The notes: a model not told the origin generated them from the sequence alone. A DNA stretch of 64,000 bases from Microbacterium sp. Leaf159 (GCF_001423615.1 NZ_LMOU01000002.1:253573-317572), one strand, 5' to 3'. Shown: positions 19,488-28,370, counted from the stretch's first letter. Numbers and translations are program-made.

Positions 19488-20699
19488 TCAGCGCGGATGC
19501 ACCATCGCCACTGCGGTGACGGCGATCCCCTCACCGCGTCCGGGGAATCCGAGTCCGTCGGTGGTCGTCGCGGTGATCGACACGGGCGCACCGCCCAGTG
19601 CCGCGGACAACACCCGCTCGGCCTCCGCTCGGCGGGCGCTGAACCGAGGTCGATTGCCTTGGAACTGCGCAGAGACGTTTCCGATCGCGAAGCCCGCGTC
19701 CTCCAGCAGCTCCCTGGTGCGCGCGAGGAAGACCTCGGCATGCGCCCCGGCGTACTCGGGATGAGCGGTTCCGAAGTGCTCGCCGATGTCGCCGAGCCCC
19801 GCGGCTCCCAGCAGCGCATCCACGATCGCGTGCGCCACGGCGTCGCCGTCGGAGTGCCCGGAAAGCGCCGGCTCCCCCGGCCACTCGAGGCCCGCCAGCC
19901 ACAGATCGCCGTCGCCGCCGAAGGCGTGCACGTCCGTCCCGAGCCCGACCCGAGGTCCACTCCACGGAACGGGGGCAGCGGCGTGAGCCTCTGCAGCGGT
20001 CTCGGCGACTGCGGCGAGCAGGTGCCGGGCCCGCTCGAGATCGGCTGCGGTGGTGATCTTGAATCCGCGTGCCGATCCGGGGATCTGACGGACGGGATGA
20101 CCGGCGGCCGCGTAGAGGGCCGCATCGTCGGTGTACTCGACACCGGACGAGAGCGCGGCCTCGTATGCTGCTTCGAGCAGTGCACGAGGGAAGCCCTGCG
20201 GCGTCTGCGCCGCGGCGAGCTCCGAGCGATCGATCGGTCCGACGACCGCCTCGCCGTCCACGCGTTTCAGGGTGTCGACCACGGGAAGCGTCGGGAGGAT
20301 CCCGATCTCACCGTCGACGGCCGCGGCGACCGCGTCGATCACCTCGGGAGGAGTCAGCGCGCGCGCCGCGTCGTGCACGAGCACGCGCGTGATGTCGCCC
20401 CACAGTGCATCGAGCCCGGCCGCCACCGATCGCTGGCGCGTGTCACTGCCGGTGACGACGCTGCCGAGATCGATCCGGTCGCCGGCCGCGGCACGCAGCT
20501 CCGTCTCGGCATCGCCCTCGAATCCCGCGGGTGCGACGACCACGACCTGCGCGGGTGCGGCTGCGAAGACGCCGTCGAGCGCGTGGCGGAGGATCGAATG
20601 GCTGTCGATGCCGACGAACGCCTTGGGCGCTCCGGCATCCAGTCGCGTGCCGGAGCCGGCGGCGACGACGATGATCGCGGTGTCAGGGACGGGAAGCAT
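19488..20699 (-). CDS. ispDF: Bifunctional IspD-IspF (MEP cytidylyltransferase / MEcPP synthase)
   Basis: The 403-residue protein fuses two enzymes of the non-mevalonate isoprenoid pathway. Residues 1-230 are IspD, with the nucleotide loop [30 protein letters not shown] and [10 protein letters not shown]. Residues 248-403 are IspF, with metal ligands in [22 protein letters not shown] and the [17 protein letters not shown] ending. The two parts join through a short Ala-rich linker. The ATG at 20699 was chosen; a GTG six bases upstream is also possible. Many actinobacteria keep the genes separate. Confidence 0.94.
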   Translation of the reverse strand: MLPVPDTAIIVVAAGSGTRLDAGAPKAFVGIDSHSILRHALDGVFAAAPAQVVVVAPAGFEGDAETELRAAAGDRIDLGSVVTGSDTRQRSVAAGLDALWGDITRVLVHDAARALTPPEVIDAVAAAVDGEIGILPTLPVVDTLKRVDGEAVVGPIDRSELAAAQTPQGFPRALLEAAYEAALSSGVEYTDDAALYAAAGHPVRQIPGSARGFKITTAADLERARHLLAAVAETAAEAHAAAPVPWSGPRVGLGTDVHAFGGDGDLWLAGLEWPGEPALSGHSDGDAVAHAIVDALLGAAGLGDIGEHFGTAHPEYAGAHAEVFLARTRELLEDAGFAIGNVSAQFQGNRPRFSARRAEAERVLSAALGGAPVSITATTTDGLGFPGRGEGIAVTAVAMVHPR

Positions 20700-20736
20700 G
20701 CTCACCTGGTTCACGTTACCGGCGCGCACGAAAAAA

Positions 20737-20758
20737 GGCGGATGCCGAAGCATCCGCC
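20737..20758 (-). terminator. Rho-independent terminator of carD
   Basis: A 9-bp perfect stem (20737-20745 with 20750-20758) with loop CGAA. On the minus strand it is followed directly by six T residues. It ends carD transcription before ispDF. Confidence 0.9.
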
Positions 20759-20772
20759 CTGTCTCGATCCGC

Positions 20773-21255
20773 TCAGGACGCGAGAACCTCGTCGAGCAGT
20801 GCGCTCGCCTTGTCTTCGTCGGTCTTCTCTGCGAGAGCCAGCTCGGAGATGAGGATCTGACGAGCCTTCGCCAGCATCCGCTTCTCACCGGCCGACAGAC
20901 CGCGGTCCTGATCACGACGCCACAGGTCGCGCACGACCTCGCTCACCTTGATCACATCACCGGAGGCGAGTTTCTCGAGGTTCGCCTTGTAACGGCGCGA
21001 CCAGTTCGTGGGCTCTTCGGTGAACGGAGCGCGGAGCACCTCGAACACATGGTCGAGCCCCTCACGGCCGATCACATCGCGGACCCCGACAAGATCGACG
21101 TTCTCCGCCGGCACCTCGATGATGAGGTCTCCCTGCGTGACGTTGAGCTTCAGGTATTTCTTCGCCTCACCCTTGATGATGCGCTCCTTGACCTCGATGA
21201 TGGTCGCAGCGCCATGGTGCGGATAGACGACAGTTTCGCCAACCTCAAAAAGCAT
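20773..21255 (-). CDS. carD: CarD/CdnL-family RNA polymerase-binding regulator
   Basis: The 160-residue protein starts [19 protein letters not shown], the RNA polymerase-interacting domain of CarD (Tudor-like, 1-55). It continues with the helical DNA-binding part ([39 protein letters not shown]). CarD stabilises open complexes at many promoters and is essential in mycobacteria. The ATG at 21255 is preceded by an AAAGGAC site; an open frame 15 codons longer lacks support. The gene is closed by a strong terminator and often neighbours ispD, as here. Confidence 0.95.
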   Translation of the reverse strand: MLFEVGETVVYPHHGAATIIEVKERIIKGEAKKYLKLNVTQGDLIIEVPAENVDLVGVRDVIGREGLDHVFEVLRAPFTEEPTNWSRRYKANLEKLASGDVIKVSEVVRDLWRRDQDRGLSAGEKRMLAKARQILISELALAEKTDEDKASALLDEVLAS

Positions 21256-21391
21256 AAAAACTTGTCCTTTCGGCAACCTCAAGGATACCACAGGGGACAT
21301 GCGCTAAGGTTCGCGCCCCCACGTCCTCAGCAGCCCCCTCGCATGCGCATAGAATGGGATGCGGATATCCCGTCGGACCTCAGGAGGACCC

Positions 21392-21919
21392 GTGAAATCG
21401 CGCCTTGTTGCGTCTGCCGCCATCAGCGCCCTCGTTCTTCTCGGCGCGACGGGCTGCACGTTCATCTCGCCGCAGGCGACGAAGATCGAGTACTCGGCGT
21501 CGGACGGCGTCAACGTCTCCGACTCCGACGGACCGATCGACGTGCGCAACGCCTTCATCGTCGCGAACGAAGACGGCTCCGTGGGCAACTTCATCGGCGC
21601 GGTCGTCAACCCGACCACCGAGAAGGCCACGCTCACGATGACCGTCGCGGGCCTCGACCCGTTCACCGTCACGGTGCCCGCGGGCAAGACCGTCAGCTTC
21701 GGCGCCGATGAGGAGCCGCTGCGCATCGACGGCCTCGACACGATGCCCGGCGCCACGATCGAGATCCACTTCCAGTCCGGTGACGGCGCAGGCACCAAGA
21801 CCGAGGTCCCCGTGCTCGACGGCTCTCTGCCGTACTACGCCGACCTCGTGCCCACCGCCGAGAAGGCAGCGCCGACGCCGGTCCCGACCGACACGGCGGC
21901 GCCCGCCCCGCAGGAGTGA
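21392..21919 (+). CDS. Putative surface lipoprotein of unknown function
   Basis: The 175-residue product begins with a lipoprotein signal (VKSRLVASAAISALVLLGATGC, cysteine near residue 22). A single beta-rich domain follows, with repeated short strands such as NAFIVANEDGSVGNFIGAVV and VTVPAGKTVSFGADEE. The C-terminus is an Ala/Pro/Thr tail. Similar small lipoproteins occur next to carD in related genera, but I do not recognise a function. GTG at 21392 has an AGGAGG site upstream. Confidence 0.75.
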   Translation: MKSRLVASAAISALVLLGATGCTFISPQATKIEYSASDGVNVSDSDGPIDVRNAFIVANEDGSVGNFIGAVVNPTTEKATLTMTVAGLDPFTVTVPAGKTVSFGADEEPLRIDGLDTMPGATIEIHFQSGDGAGTKTEVPVLDGSLPYYADLVPTAEKAAPTPVPTDTAAPAPQE

Positions 21920-21940
21920 TCCGCACCACAGCGTGACGAA

Positions 21941-21970
21941 GAGGCCGGCACCCCGAGGGGCGCCGGCCTC
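21941..21970. terminator. Bidirectional terminator, lipoprotein gene / regX3
   Basis: A 9-bp stem GAGGCCGGC/GCCGGCCTC (21941-21949 with 21962-21970), extended inside by CCCC/GGGG, followed by TTCT. It lies between convergent genes. Confidence 0.8.
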
Positions 21971-21998
21971 TTCTGTCGTCCGACCTCCGTGTTCGGGC

Positions 21999-22682
21999 TC
22001 AGCCCTCGAAGCGGTAGCCCAGTCCGCGCACGGTGACGAGCATGACGGGCTCCCCCGGGTTCTCCTCGATGCGGGACCGGATGCGCTTGATGTGCACGTC
22101 GAGCGTCTTGGTGTCGCCGAAGTAGTCGCTGCCCCAGACGCGGTCGATGAGCTGCCCTCGGGTGAGCACACGACCCGAGTTGCGCATCAGCACCTCGAGG
22201 AGCTCGAATTCCTTCAGCGGCATGTTGATCTGCTGCCCGGCGACCGAGACGGTGTGCCGGTCGATGTCGAGCGAGACACGTCCGCCGTCGAGCACCCGCT
22301 CGTCGAGCTCGTTCTCTGCCTGCACCACGCGGCGCAGCACCGCCCGCATGCGGGCCAGCAGCTCACGCGACGAGTAGGGCTTGGTGACGTAGTCGTCGGC
22401 ACCGAGCTCGAGCCCGACGACGATGTCCACCTCCGAGTCCTTGGCCGTGACCATGATGATCGGCACGGCTGAGGTGGAGCGGATCTGCCGGCACACCTCG
22501 GTGCCCGGCATCCCCGGCAGCATGAGGTCGAGCAGCACGACGTCGGCGCCGCGTTCGCGGAACGCCGTCAGAGCGCCCGGGCCGTCCTCGGCGATCTCCA
22601 CCTCGTACCCCTCACGACGCAGCAGGTATGCGAGCGGGTCGGCGAGATCGGGCTCGTCTTCGACGAGAAGGATGCGGGTCAT
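21999..22682 (-). CDS. regX3: Response regulator RegX3 (OmpR/PhoB family)
   Basis: A 227-residue regulator. The receiver has E8-D9, phosphoacceptor D52 in VVLLDLMLPGMPG and the conserved VTAKDSEVDIVVGLELGADD segment that is close to mycobacterial RegX3. The winged helix DNA-binding domain spans about 130-227 and ends RGLGYRFEG. The gene overlaps senX3 by 4 nt and lies opposite phoU, the standard SenX3-RegX3 phosphate sensing locus. It should bind the direct-repeat PHO boxes reported below. Confidence 0.94.
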   Translation of the reverse strand: MTRILLVEDEPDLADPLAYLLRREGYEVEIAEDGPGALTAFRERGADVVLLDLMLPGMPGTEVCRQIRSTSAVPIIMVTAKDSEVDIVVGLELGADDYVTKPYSSRELLARMRAVLRRVVQAENELDERVLDGGRVSLDIDRHTVSVAGQQINMPLKEFELLEVLMRNSGRVLTRGQLIDRVWGSDYFGDTKTLDVHIKRIRSRIEENPGEPVMLVTVRGLGYRFEG

Positions 22683-23896
22683 GCGTTCTCTCCGTTTCGG
22701 ACGCGAACTGCGGCCTTCGCAGCCTTCCGCTCGCGCTTCTTCTTGTTCTTCTTGTCCGTGTCGATCCTCGGGGGAGCATCGATCCTCGGGAGCCTGATGG
22801 TGAAGGTCGATCCGCGTCCGGGGCGCGACCAGAGCCGCACCTCGCCGCCGTGCCTCTGCGTCGCGTGCTTGACGATCGAGAGTCCGAGGCCCGTGCCGCC
22901 CGTGCGACGCGATCGAGCCTCGTCCGCGCGGTAGAAGCGCTCGAAGATGCGCTCGCGGTCGCCCTCGGCGATTCCGATGCCCTGATCGGAGACGGCGATC
23001 TCGACCACGCCTTCGTCGGCCTTCACGCCGATGCCGACCCTGGAGCCCTTCGGCGAATATGCGATCGCGTTGGCGATGAGGTTGCCGAACGCCTCGATGA
23101 GGATCTGCGAGTCGCCGCGCACCCACACTCCCCTGTCGCCGCCGCGCGCGATCTCGACACCCGCCGAGTCCGCTTGCACGACGTGCGCCTCGAGAGCGGT
23201 TGCGAGCACCTCATCGATCGCGACCGGTCGCACGTCCGACAGCGCATCCTCGGCCTGCAGTCTCGACAGGCTCATGATGCGCCCGGTGAGCTGGCCCAGA
23301 CGAGACGCCTCCGCCGAGATCCTGGTGGCGAAATGACGCACCTGAGCGGGGTCGTCCGCCGCCGACTCGATGGCCTCGGCGAGCAGTGTGACCGCACCGA
23401 CCGGCGTCTTGAGCTCGTGGCTGGTGTTCGCCACGAAGTCGCGGCGCATCTGATCCAGGCGCTCCTGCTCCGTCACGTCGCGGATGATCAGCAGGGTCAT
23501 CCGCGGACTGATCACGCTCGCGCGGGCCGATACCAGTCGGGGGTCGAGGCTGAGACCGCCGCGCGTCAGACGCATCGACTCCGCGGCCGAGCCGCCCTCG
23601 CTCCGACCGCCGCGCACCAGCTGACGCAGCTCAGGGTTCTCGAGCGGAGCCCCGACCTCGATGCCGAAGCGCGTCGCCGCCTTCGACACCGCGAGCACGA
23701 GCCCGGACGAATCGACCACGCAGGCCGCGTCGTCCATGCTGCCCAGCACCGCGGTGACTCCTTCGGGCACCGAGAGCGACGTCTCCTCGGCGACCCGTGC
23801 CCTCGCGCGATATGCCCATGCCACGAGAAGGGAGAGGCCGACGCCGATCACGAGGCCGACGGCCAACGCGAGCAGCGCGATCTGCGGCAAGGTCAT
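22679..23896 (-). CDS. senX3: Phosphate sensor histidine kinase SenX3
   Basis: The 405-residue kinase has one clear N-terminal membrane region (about 5-30), a PAS-like domain (45-140), the HisKA box FVANTSHELKTPVGA with H160, and a HATPase domain (NLIANAIAYSP, DQGIGIAEGDRERIFERFYR, GGTGLGLSIVKHATQRHGG). The C-terminus is a Lys/Arg-rich tail. The start MTLPQIAL at 23896 is chosen because a TACGCT box lies 6 nt upstream; the 26 extra codons upstream would lie before that transcription start. Confidence 0.92.
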   Translation of the reverse strand: MTLPQIALLALAVGLVIGVGLSLLVAWAYRARARVAEETSLSVPEGVTAVLGSMDDAACVVDSSGLVLAVSKAATRFGIEVGAPLENPELRQLVRGGRSEGGSAAESMRLTRGGLSLDPRLVSARASVISPRMTLLIIRDVTEQERLDQMRRDFVANTSHELKTPVGAVTLLAEAIESAADDPAQVRHFATRISAEASRLGQLTGRIMSLSRLQAEDALSDVRPVAIDEVLATALEAHVVQADSAGVEIARGGDRGVWVRGDSQILIEAFGNLIANAIAYSPKGSRVGIGVKADEGVVEIAVSDQGIGIAEGDRERIFERFYRADEARSRRTGGTGLGLSIVKHATQRHGGEVRLWSRPGRGSTFTIRLPRIDAPPRIDTDKKNKKKRERKAAKAAVRVRNGENA

Positions 23897-23902
23897 ATCC
23901 CC

Positions 23903-23908
23903 AGCGTA
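23903..23908 (-). promoter_or_regulatory. Leaderless-type -10 box for senX3
   Basis: TACGCT on the minus strand, 6 nt before the ATG at 23896. GTTCACC half-sites lie just upstream of it, suggesting autoregulation by RegX3. Confidence 0.6.
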
Positions 23909-23914
23909 GAGTGC

Positions 23915-23942
23915 GTTCACCCGCGGATCGGCGGGTTCACCC
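23915..23942 (+). promoter_or_regulatory. Two PHO-box half-sites in the senX3-phoU divergent region
   Basis: GTTCACCC occurs at 23915-23922 and again at 23935-23942, 20 bp apart. GTTCACC is the core of the PhoP/RegX3 PHO repeat in actinobacteria. The spacing is not the usual 11 bp, so binding is less certain than at pstS. Confidence 0.5.
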
Positions 23943-23979
23943 GCCCTGGCGGCAAGGCGAGAAGTACTATTCACGTGCT

Positions 23980-24001
23980 GGGCACCGTTCGTTAACCTTC
24001 G
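23980..24001 (+). promoter_or_regulatory. Putative PHO box upstream of phoU
   Basis: Two 11-bp units in tandem: GGGCACCGTTC then GTTAACCTTCG. They match the GTTCACC-N4 repeat with two and one changes. They lie 117 bp upstream of the phoU start. Confidence 0.55.
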
Positions 24002-24117
24002 GAGCAGACAATCGCTTTCGGGCCTGTGCGGGAGCGCTGAGCTCTCCTCTCGCGCGAACGGCCCGGCCGTCTCGCGTTGACACCACAGCCGAGACCCGAA
24101 CGAAAGGTTGCGCCGAC

Positions 24118-24816
24118 ATGCGCGAAGTCTTCCATCAGTCCCTCGAGGACCTGCAGTCCCAGCTCGTGGAGATCGCCGACCTCGTCACGGTCTCCATCGA
24201 CAAGGCCACTCGCTCCTTCGCGACCAGCGATGTCGAGCTCGCCGAAGAGGTCATCGCCGATGACGCCAAGATCGACGCGCTGGCCGTGGCCCTCGACGAG
24301 CAGGCCATCGAGATCCTCGCCCGTCAGCAGCCGGTCGCTCGAGACCTGCGCGTGGTCGTCACCGCGCTGCGCGTCAGCGCCTCGCTCGAGCGCATGGGCG
24401 ACATGTCCGAGCACATCGCCCAGCTCGCGCGCCTGCGCTTCCCCGAGCGGGCGATCCCCAAGGGCCTCAAGGGCACCTTCACGAAGATGGGAGAGCTGGA
24501 CGTCGAGATCTCGCGCACGCTCTCCGAGCTGCTGCGCACCCAGGACCTGCGCCTGGCCGACACCATCCGCAACACCGATGACGACATCGACGAGCTGCAC
24601 GCCAGCGTCTTCGAGAAGGTGCTCAGCGACAACTGGAAGGGCGAGGCCACGGCGACCGTCGACGCCACGCTCGCCAGCCGCTACCACGAGCGCTTCGCCG
24701 ACCACGCGGTGGCCGTCGCGAAGAAGGTCATCTACCTGGCGACCGGTGACTGGCGCATCGAAGAAGAGGACATCGCCCTCGCGATCGAGCAGCAGCAGGA
24801 GCTCGGCCACGCCTGA
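24118..24816 (+). CDS. phoU: Phosphate signalling protein PhoU
   Basis: The 232-residue all-helical protein contains two PhoU repeats, each with the metal-binding E/DxxxD pattern (DDAKIDALAVALDEQAIEIL in the first; TIRNTDDDIDELHASVFEKV in the second). ERMGDMSEHIAQLARL is the family hallmark. PhoU links the Pst importer to the sensor kinase and keeps the Pho response off when phosphate is plentiful. It diverges from senX3-regX3. A GAAAGG site precedes the start. Confidence 0.96.
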   Translation: MREVFHQSLEDLQSQLVEIADLVTVSIDKATRSFATSDVELAEEVIADDAKIDALAVALDEQAIEILARQQPVARDLRVVVTALRVSASLERMGDMSEHIAQLARLRFPERAIPKGLKGTFTKMGELDVEISRTLSELLRTQDLRLADTIRNTDDDIDELHASVFEKVLSDNWKGEATATVDATLASRYHERFADHAVAVAKKVIYLATGDWRIEEEDIALAIEQQQELGHA

Positions 24817-24830
24817 GGCGCACGGGACAC

Positions 24831-24871
24831 ACGAAAGGGGGCGGATGCTGACAGCATCCGCCCCCTTTCGT
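24831..24871. terminator. Bidirectional terminator between phoU and gpmA
   Basis: A perfect 19-bp stem (24831-24849 with 24853-24871) with a 3-nt loop. It includes AAAGGGGG/CCCCCTTT and separates the two convergent genes. Confidence 0.88.
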
Positions 24872-24879
24872 CTGCGGTG

Positions 24880-25629
24880 TTACTTCTTGCCCTGCGCGGC
24901 GACCGCTGCTGCACCGGCGGCGGCGGCCTCGGGGTCGAGGTAGCGGCCGGGGCCCGTCGGGACGTTGTTCTCGTCGAGCTCGTAGACCAGCGGGATGCCG
25001 GTGGGGATGTTCAGCTCGGCGATGTCGTCGTCGCTGATGCCCTCGAGGTGCTTCACGAGTCCACGCAGCGAGTTGCCGTGGGCAGTGACGAGGACGGTCT
25101 TGCCGGCCTCGAGGTCGGGGACGATCGCGTCGTTCCAGTACGGCAGCAGGCGGTCGATGACGAGCTTCAGCGACTCGGTGCGGGGCACCTCACCATCGAT
25201 GTCGGCGTAGCGCACGTCGCCGACCTGGCTGAACTCGCTCTCGTCGTCGAGCAGGGGCGGCGGCACGTCGAACGAGCGACGCCACAGCTGGAACTGCTCG
25301 GGGCCGAACTCCTCGAGGGTCTGCGCCTTGTCCTTGCCCTGCAGGGCGCCGTAGTGGCGCTCGTTCAGACGCCACGAGCGCGTCACCGGGATCCACAGAC
25401 GATCTGCGGCGTCGAGGGCGATATTTGCGGTCTGGATGGCGCGGCTCAGCAGCGAGGTGTGCAGCACGTCGGGCAGGATGCCGGCCTCGGCCAGCAGCTC
25501 GCCGCCTCGGCGAGCCTCGTTCTCACCCTGCTCGTTCAGGCGGACGTCCACCCAGCCGGTGAAGAGGTTCAGTTCGTTCCACTCGCTCCGGCCGTGACGG
25601 AGCAGGATCAGGGTGCGGTTCGCAGTCAT
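24880..25629 (-). CDS. gpmA: 2,3-bisphosphoglycerate-dependent phosphoglycerate mutase
   Basis: The 249-residue enzyme interconverts 3- and 2-phosphoglycerate in glycolysis. It has the phosphohistidine motif [20 protein letters not shown] (H12), the acid/base glutamate in [15 protein letters not shown] and the second histidine in [19 protein letters not shown] short Ala-rich tail ends in QGKK. The start is supported by TAAACT 6 nt upstream. Confidence 0.97.
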   Translation of the reverse strand: MTANRTLILLRHGRSEWNELNLFTGWVDVRLNEQGENEARRGGELLAEAGILPDVLHTSLLSRAIQTANIALDAADRLWIPVTRSWRLNERHYGALQGKDKAQTLEEFGPEQFQLWRRSFDVPPPLLDDESEFSQVGDVRYADIDGEVPRTESLKLVIDRLLPYWNDAIVPDLEAGKTVLVTAHGNSLRGLVKHLEGISDDDIAELNIPTGIPLVYELDENNVPTGPGRYLDPEAAAAGAAAVAAQGKK

Positions 25630-25635
25630 GAGCCC

Positions 25636-25641
25636 AGTTTA
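25636..25641 (-). promoter_or_regulatory. Leaderless-type -10 box for gpmA
   Basis: TAAACT on the minus strand, 6 nt before the ATG at 25629; no Shine-Dalgarno sequence. Confidence 0.6.
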
Positions 25642-25689
25642 TCGGCGGAGGTCCACGCGTCCACGCCCCGGCCCTGCGAGGATTGACGC

Positions 25690-26514
25690 ATGGCGTCATC
25701 TCCTCTCGGTCGGCCGACCCGCGGCACCACCGGGACGAACAGGCTGCGACGCAATGATCGATGGATCGCGGCGAGCCCGGCCTTCCGACGCGCCGCCGAT
25801 CCTCTGGTCATCGACCTCGGCTATGGAGCGAGCGGGGTGACCGCGTTCGAGCTCGCGACCCGCCTGCAGCGCGTGCGGGCGGATGCCGAGGTGCGTGGCC
25901 TCGAGATCGACCCGGCCAGGGTCGCGACGGCGACTCGGCAGCTGGTCGAGGTGCAGGCGGGGAGCACCCCCTTCTCCCCCGATCTGAGGGTGTCCTTCGC
26001 TCGAGGAGGGTTCGAGGTGCCGCTGCCCGCCGGACGTCGCCCCGCGGTGATCCGCGCGATGAACGTGCTCCGCCAGTACGACGAGGCCGACGTCGCGGCG
26101 GCCTGGCGGACGATGGCCACGCGCCTCGACCCCGACGGTCTGCTCGTCGAGGGCACCTGCGACGAGATCGGACGGGTGTCGAGTTGGATCGACGTCGAGC
26201 CCTCCGGCGCACCGCGGCGGTTCACGATCTCGCTGCGGCTGGCCGATCTCGAGCATCCGAGCATCGTCGCCGAGCGACTGCCGAAGGCGCTGATCCATCG
26301 GAACGTGCCGGGCGAACGGGTGCACGCGCTGCTCGTCGACCTCGACCGCGAATGGGACAGAGCTGCACCCCTGTCGACGTTCGGGGCGACCCAACGGTTC
26401 CTCGCCGCCGTCGTAGCGCTTCGTGAGCAGGGCTGGCCGGTGCTCGGCGGCAGGAGCCGATGGCGACTGGGCGAGCTCACCCTGCCGTGGGATGCGGTCG
26501 CTCCCCTCCCCTGA
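25690..26514 (+). CDS. Class I SAM-dependent methyltransferase-like protein
   Basis: The 274-residue protein shows a Rossmann methyltransferase pattern: VIDLGYGASGVTAFELATRL as motif I, VRGLEIDPARVATATRQ as motif II, and VIRAMNVLRQYDEADVAAAW in the motif IV-V region. The N-terminus GTTGTNRLRRNDRWI is a conserved mark of this actinobacterial subgroup. No substrate can be assigned. It sits between gpmA (divergent) and ygfZ (convergent). Confidence 0.75.
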   Translation: MASSPLGRPTRGTTGTNRLRRNDRWIAASPAFRRAADPLVIDLGYGASGVTAFELATRLQRVRADAEVRGLEIDPARVATATRQLVEVQAGSTPFSPDLRVSFARGGFEVPLPAGRRPAVIRAMNVLRQYDEADVAAAWRTMATRLDPDGLLVEGTCDEIGRVSSWIDVEPSGAPRRFTISLRLADLEHPSIVAERLPKALIHRNVPGERVHALLVDLDREWDRAAPLSTFGATQRFLAAVVALREQGWPVLGGRSRWRLGELTLPWDAVAPLP

Positions 26515-26523
26515 TCGACGCGT

Positions 26524-27645
26524 TCAGCTCGCCTGGCGGGGATCCGGTGCGCTCGGGCGTCGTGACAGGCGCGTGAGGCGAGGGATGTCGGCCGTGGCAC
26601 CGGCATCCGCAGGCACGATGACCTGCTGGGTCGCGGCGATGTCCGCACCCTCTGCACGGACGACGAGATCGCCGACCGGCGTGCGGCGGGACAGGATCGC
26701 GAGCGCGATGGGCCCGTCCTCGTGGTGGCGGGCGACCGACGTGATGTGACCGACCTCGTCATCACCGGCGAGCACCGCATCACCGACGGCGGGAAGCACG
26801 GCCTCACTGCCGTCGAGGTGGAGTGCGGCGAGGCGACGCGGCGGGTGTCCGAGGTTGTGGACCTTCGCGACCGTCTCCTGCCCGCGGTAGCAGCCCTTGT
26901 TCAGGTGCACGGCGGTGCGGATCCAGTCGGATTCATGCGGCAGTGAGCGCTCGTCGACCTCGGCCGACCACCGCGGCCTCCAGGCGGCGACACGCAGCGC
27001 CTCTGCGGCGAGCAGGCCGGCGACCTCGTCGGCCGCGAGCGTCGCGGCGAGCGCGTCTGCGGCCTCGTTCGTCGCGATCGCCACACGCCAGTCGAGCTCG
27101 GCACCGGGGTGCTCTGCCGTCTCGGCGTACTGGTGACCGCCCGCGCTCACGCGCTGCCACGGGTCGACCCAGACGAGTGGAGCGCCGGAGGGAGCGGAGG
27201 CCGCGGCGAGTGCGCGATCAGCTGCCGTGCCACCGTCGACGAAGCCGAGGAGCACGAGGTCGGGGCGCACGTCGACCGTCGCCTGGGTGCGGAACTTCAT
27301 GCGGGTCAACCATGTCGCGAGCGCCTCGGCGTCGCCGGCATCCGCGATCAGCCACGTGGACGCCCCGTCGTCCACGACGCCGGCCGCGTGCTCGACGCGC
27401 CCCTGCGGGTCGAGCACGAGCAGCTCGGTGCTCTCGCCGGGAGCGAGCCGCCCCACGGACTGCGAAGTGATGGAATCGAGCCAGCCCAGCCGTTCGGGAC
27501 CTGCGACCTCGATGACCGTCCGGTCGTCGAGCGGCACGATCGCCCCGCCAGCGGCGAGGCGGCGCTGCTCGCGGAACGCGTCGCCGAAGTGGGCGATGCC
27601 GTCGCCAGCGAGCACAGCGCCGGGGATGTCGCTGAAACCGGTCAT
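26524..27645 (-). CDS. ygfZ: YgfZ/GcvT-like folate-binding protein
   Basis: The 373-residue protein carries the YgfZ signature KGCYRGQE (in VHLNKGCYRGQETVAKVHN) with the conserved cysteine, and the aminomethyltransferase-like fold (VIEVAGPERLGWLDSITSQS at the N-terminus). YgfZ proteins use folate to help build or repair some Fe-S clusters and modify tRNA. The ATG at 27645 is 1 nt after the upstream stop (TGACATG), so translation is coupled to the nitrobindin-like gene. The longer open frame upstream is a shadow. Confidence 0.92.
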   Translation of the reverse strand: MTGFSDIPGAVLAGDGIAHFGDAFREQRRLAAGGAIVPLDDRTVIEVAGPERLGWLDSITSQSVGRLAPGESTELLVLDPQGRVEHAAGVVDDGASTWLIADAGDAEALATWLTRMKFRTQATVDVRPDLVLLGFVDGGTAADRALAAASAPSGAPLVWVDPWQRVSAGGHQYAETAEHPGAELDWRVAIATNEAADALAATLAADEVAGLLAAEALRVAAWRPRWSAEVDERSLPHESDWIRTAVHLNKGCYRGQETVAKVHNLGHPPRRLAALHLDGSEAVLPAVGDAVLAGDDEVGHITSVARHHEDGPIALAILSRRTPVGDLVVRAEGADIAATQQVIVPADAGATADIPRLTRLSRRPSAPDPRQAS

Positions 27646-27646
27646 G

Positions 27647-28249
27647 TCAGACCTTGGCCAATCGCGCAGACGCGTGCGCCCGCATGGGAGTGCCGAGGGC
27701 CGCGATGTCCCAGGCCCACAGCAGGTGGTTGTCGACGAGTCCGTACATGCGCGTCGCCGCGCCGTACTCTTTGGCTCCCGCACCGCGGACGATCGCGTCG
27801 GAGGCGATGTCGATGCGCGGACCGCTGATCTCGCCCAGGTAGAGCTCGAGCGTCCCGTCGGCGTGGGCGATCGAGACCTCGATCGGGAATCCGCCCGATG
27901 CCGCACGCACTTCCTCGACGTCGTCGACTCCGCGCGTCACCGGCTCGGTGAGCGGCGGCAGCAGACCGGGGCCGGGATCGGCGTCGGTCGCCGGACGGCT
28001 GAGACGCCAGAAACCGATCTCCGCCACGAGCGGGATCGAGACGGCCTGATCGTCGCCGGTGAACGTCGCGGTGGCCGAATAGTTCAGGTACGGGCCACCG
28101 GCGTGGCTGAAGCTCACTCGATGCGTGAACTCACCCTGGAGGCGTTCGTCGCCGACCGGATAGTCGATGACGCCTGTGCCCTCCCAGACTCCGACGAGCC
28201 ATGAGAGCGGCGCGAGGTCGGCGGGAAGATCAGTGGGCAGCTCGAGCAC
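27647..28249 (-). CDS. FABP/nitrobindin-like heme-binding protein
   Basis: The 200-residue beta-barrel protein has the nitrobindin hallmark LVGVWEGTGVIDYP near residues 16-29. A conserved histidine is seen near the C-terminus (PMRAHASARL). Nitrobindins bind ferric heme and react with nitric oxide or peroxynitrite. GTG at 28249 (VLELPTDLPADL) is chosen because it lies 7 nt after the stop of a 37-codon gene; the open frame further upstream is that gene in another frame. Confidence 0.85.
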   Translation of the reverse strand: MLELPTDLPADLAPLSWLVGVWEGTGVIDYPVGDERLQGEFTHRVSFSHAGGPYLNYSATATFTGDDQAVSIPLVAEIGFWRLSRPATDADPGPGLLPPLTEPVTRGVDDVEEVRAASGGFPIEVSIAHADGTLELYLGEISGPRIDIASDAIVRGAGAKEYGAATRMYGLVDNHLLWAWDIAALGTPMRAHASARLAKV

Positions 28250-28256
28250 GGTGCGC

Positions 28257-28370
28257 TCAGCGCTGGCCGCGGAAGAGGTTGCGCAGCACGACGACCGAGA
28301 CGAACACGATCGCGAGACTCGCAAGGCCCAGAAGGCCGATGAAGAAGAGTTCGAGCGCCAGGAGGTCCAT
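28257..28370 (-). CDS. 37-residue membrane microprotein
   Basis: A short frame encodes a 37-residue peptide that starts MDLLALELFF, continues with IGLLGLASLAIVFVSVVVL and ends RNLFRGQR. It is one membrane helix with a basic tail that should stay in the cytosol. A TAATGT box lies 6 nt before its ATG, and its stop is 7 nt before the nitrobindin-like gene, so it appears to lead this operon. I know no function for it; it could be a real microprotein or a translated leader. Confidence 0.65.
   Translation of the reverse strand: MDLLALELFFIGLLGLASLAIVFVSVVVLRNLFRGQR

Noticed and set aside
19397-20185. In-frame N-terminal extension of the SDR-like gene into ispDF
   Set aside because: The Rossmann motif must be at the N-terminus, and a GAGGAGG site precedes the ATG at 19396.
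22628-23995. A 455-codon plus-strand frame opposite senX3
   Set aside because: It lies wholly over the kinase gene and its divergent promoter and has no domain.
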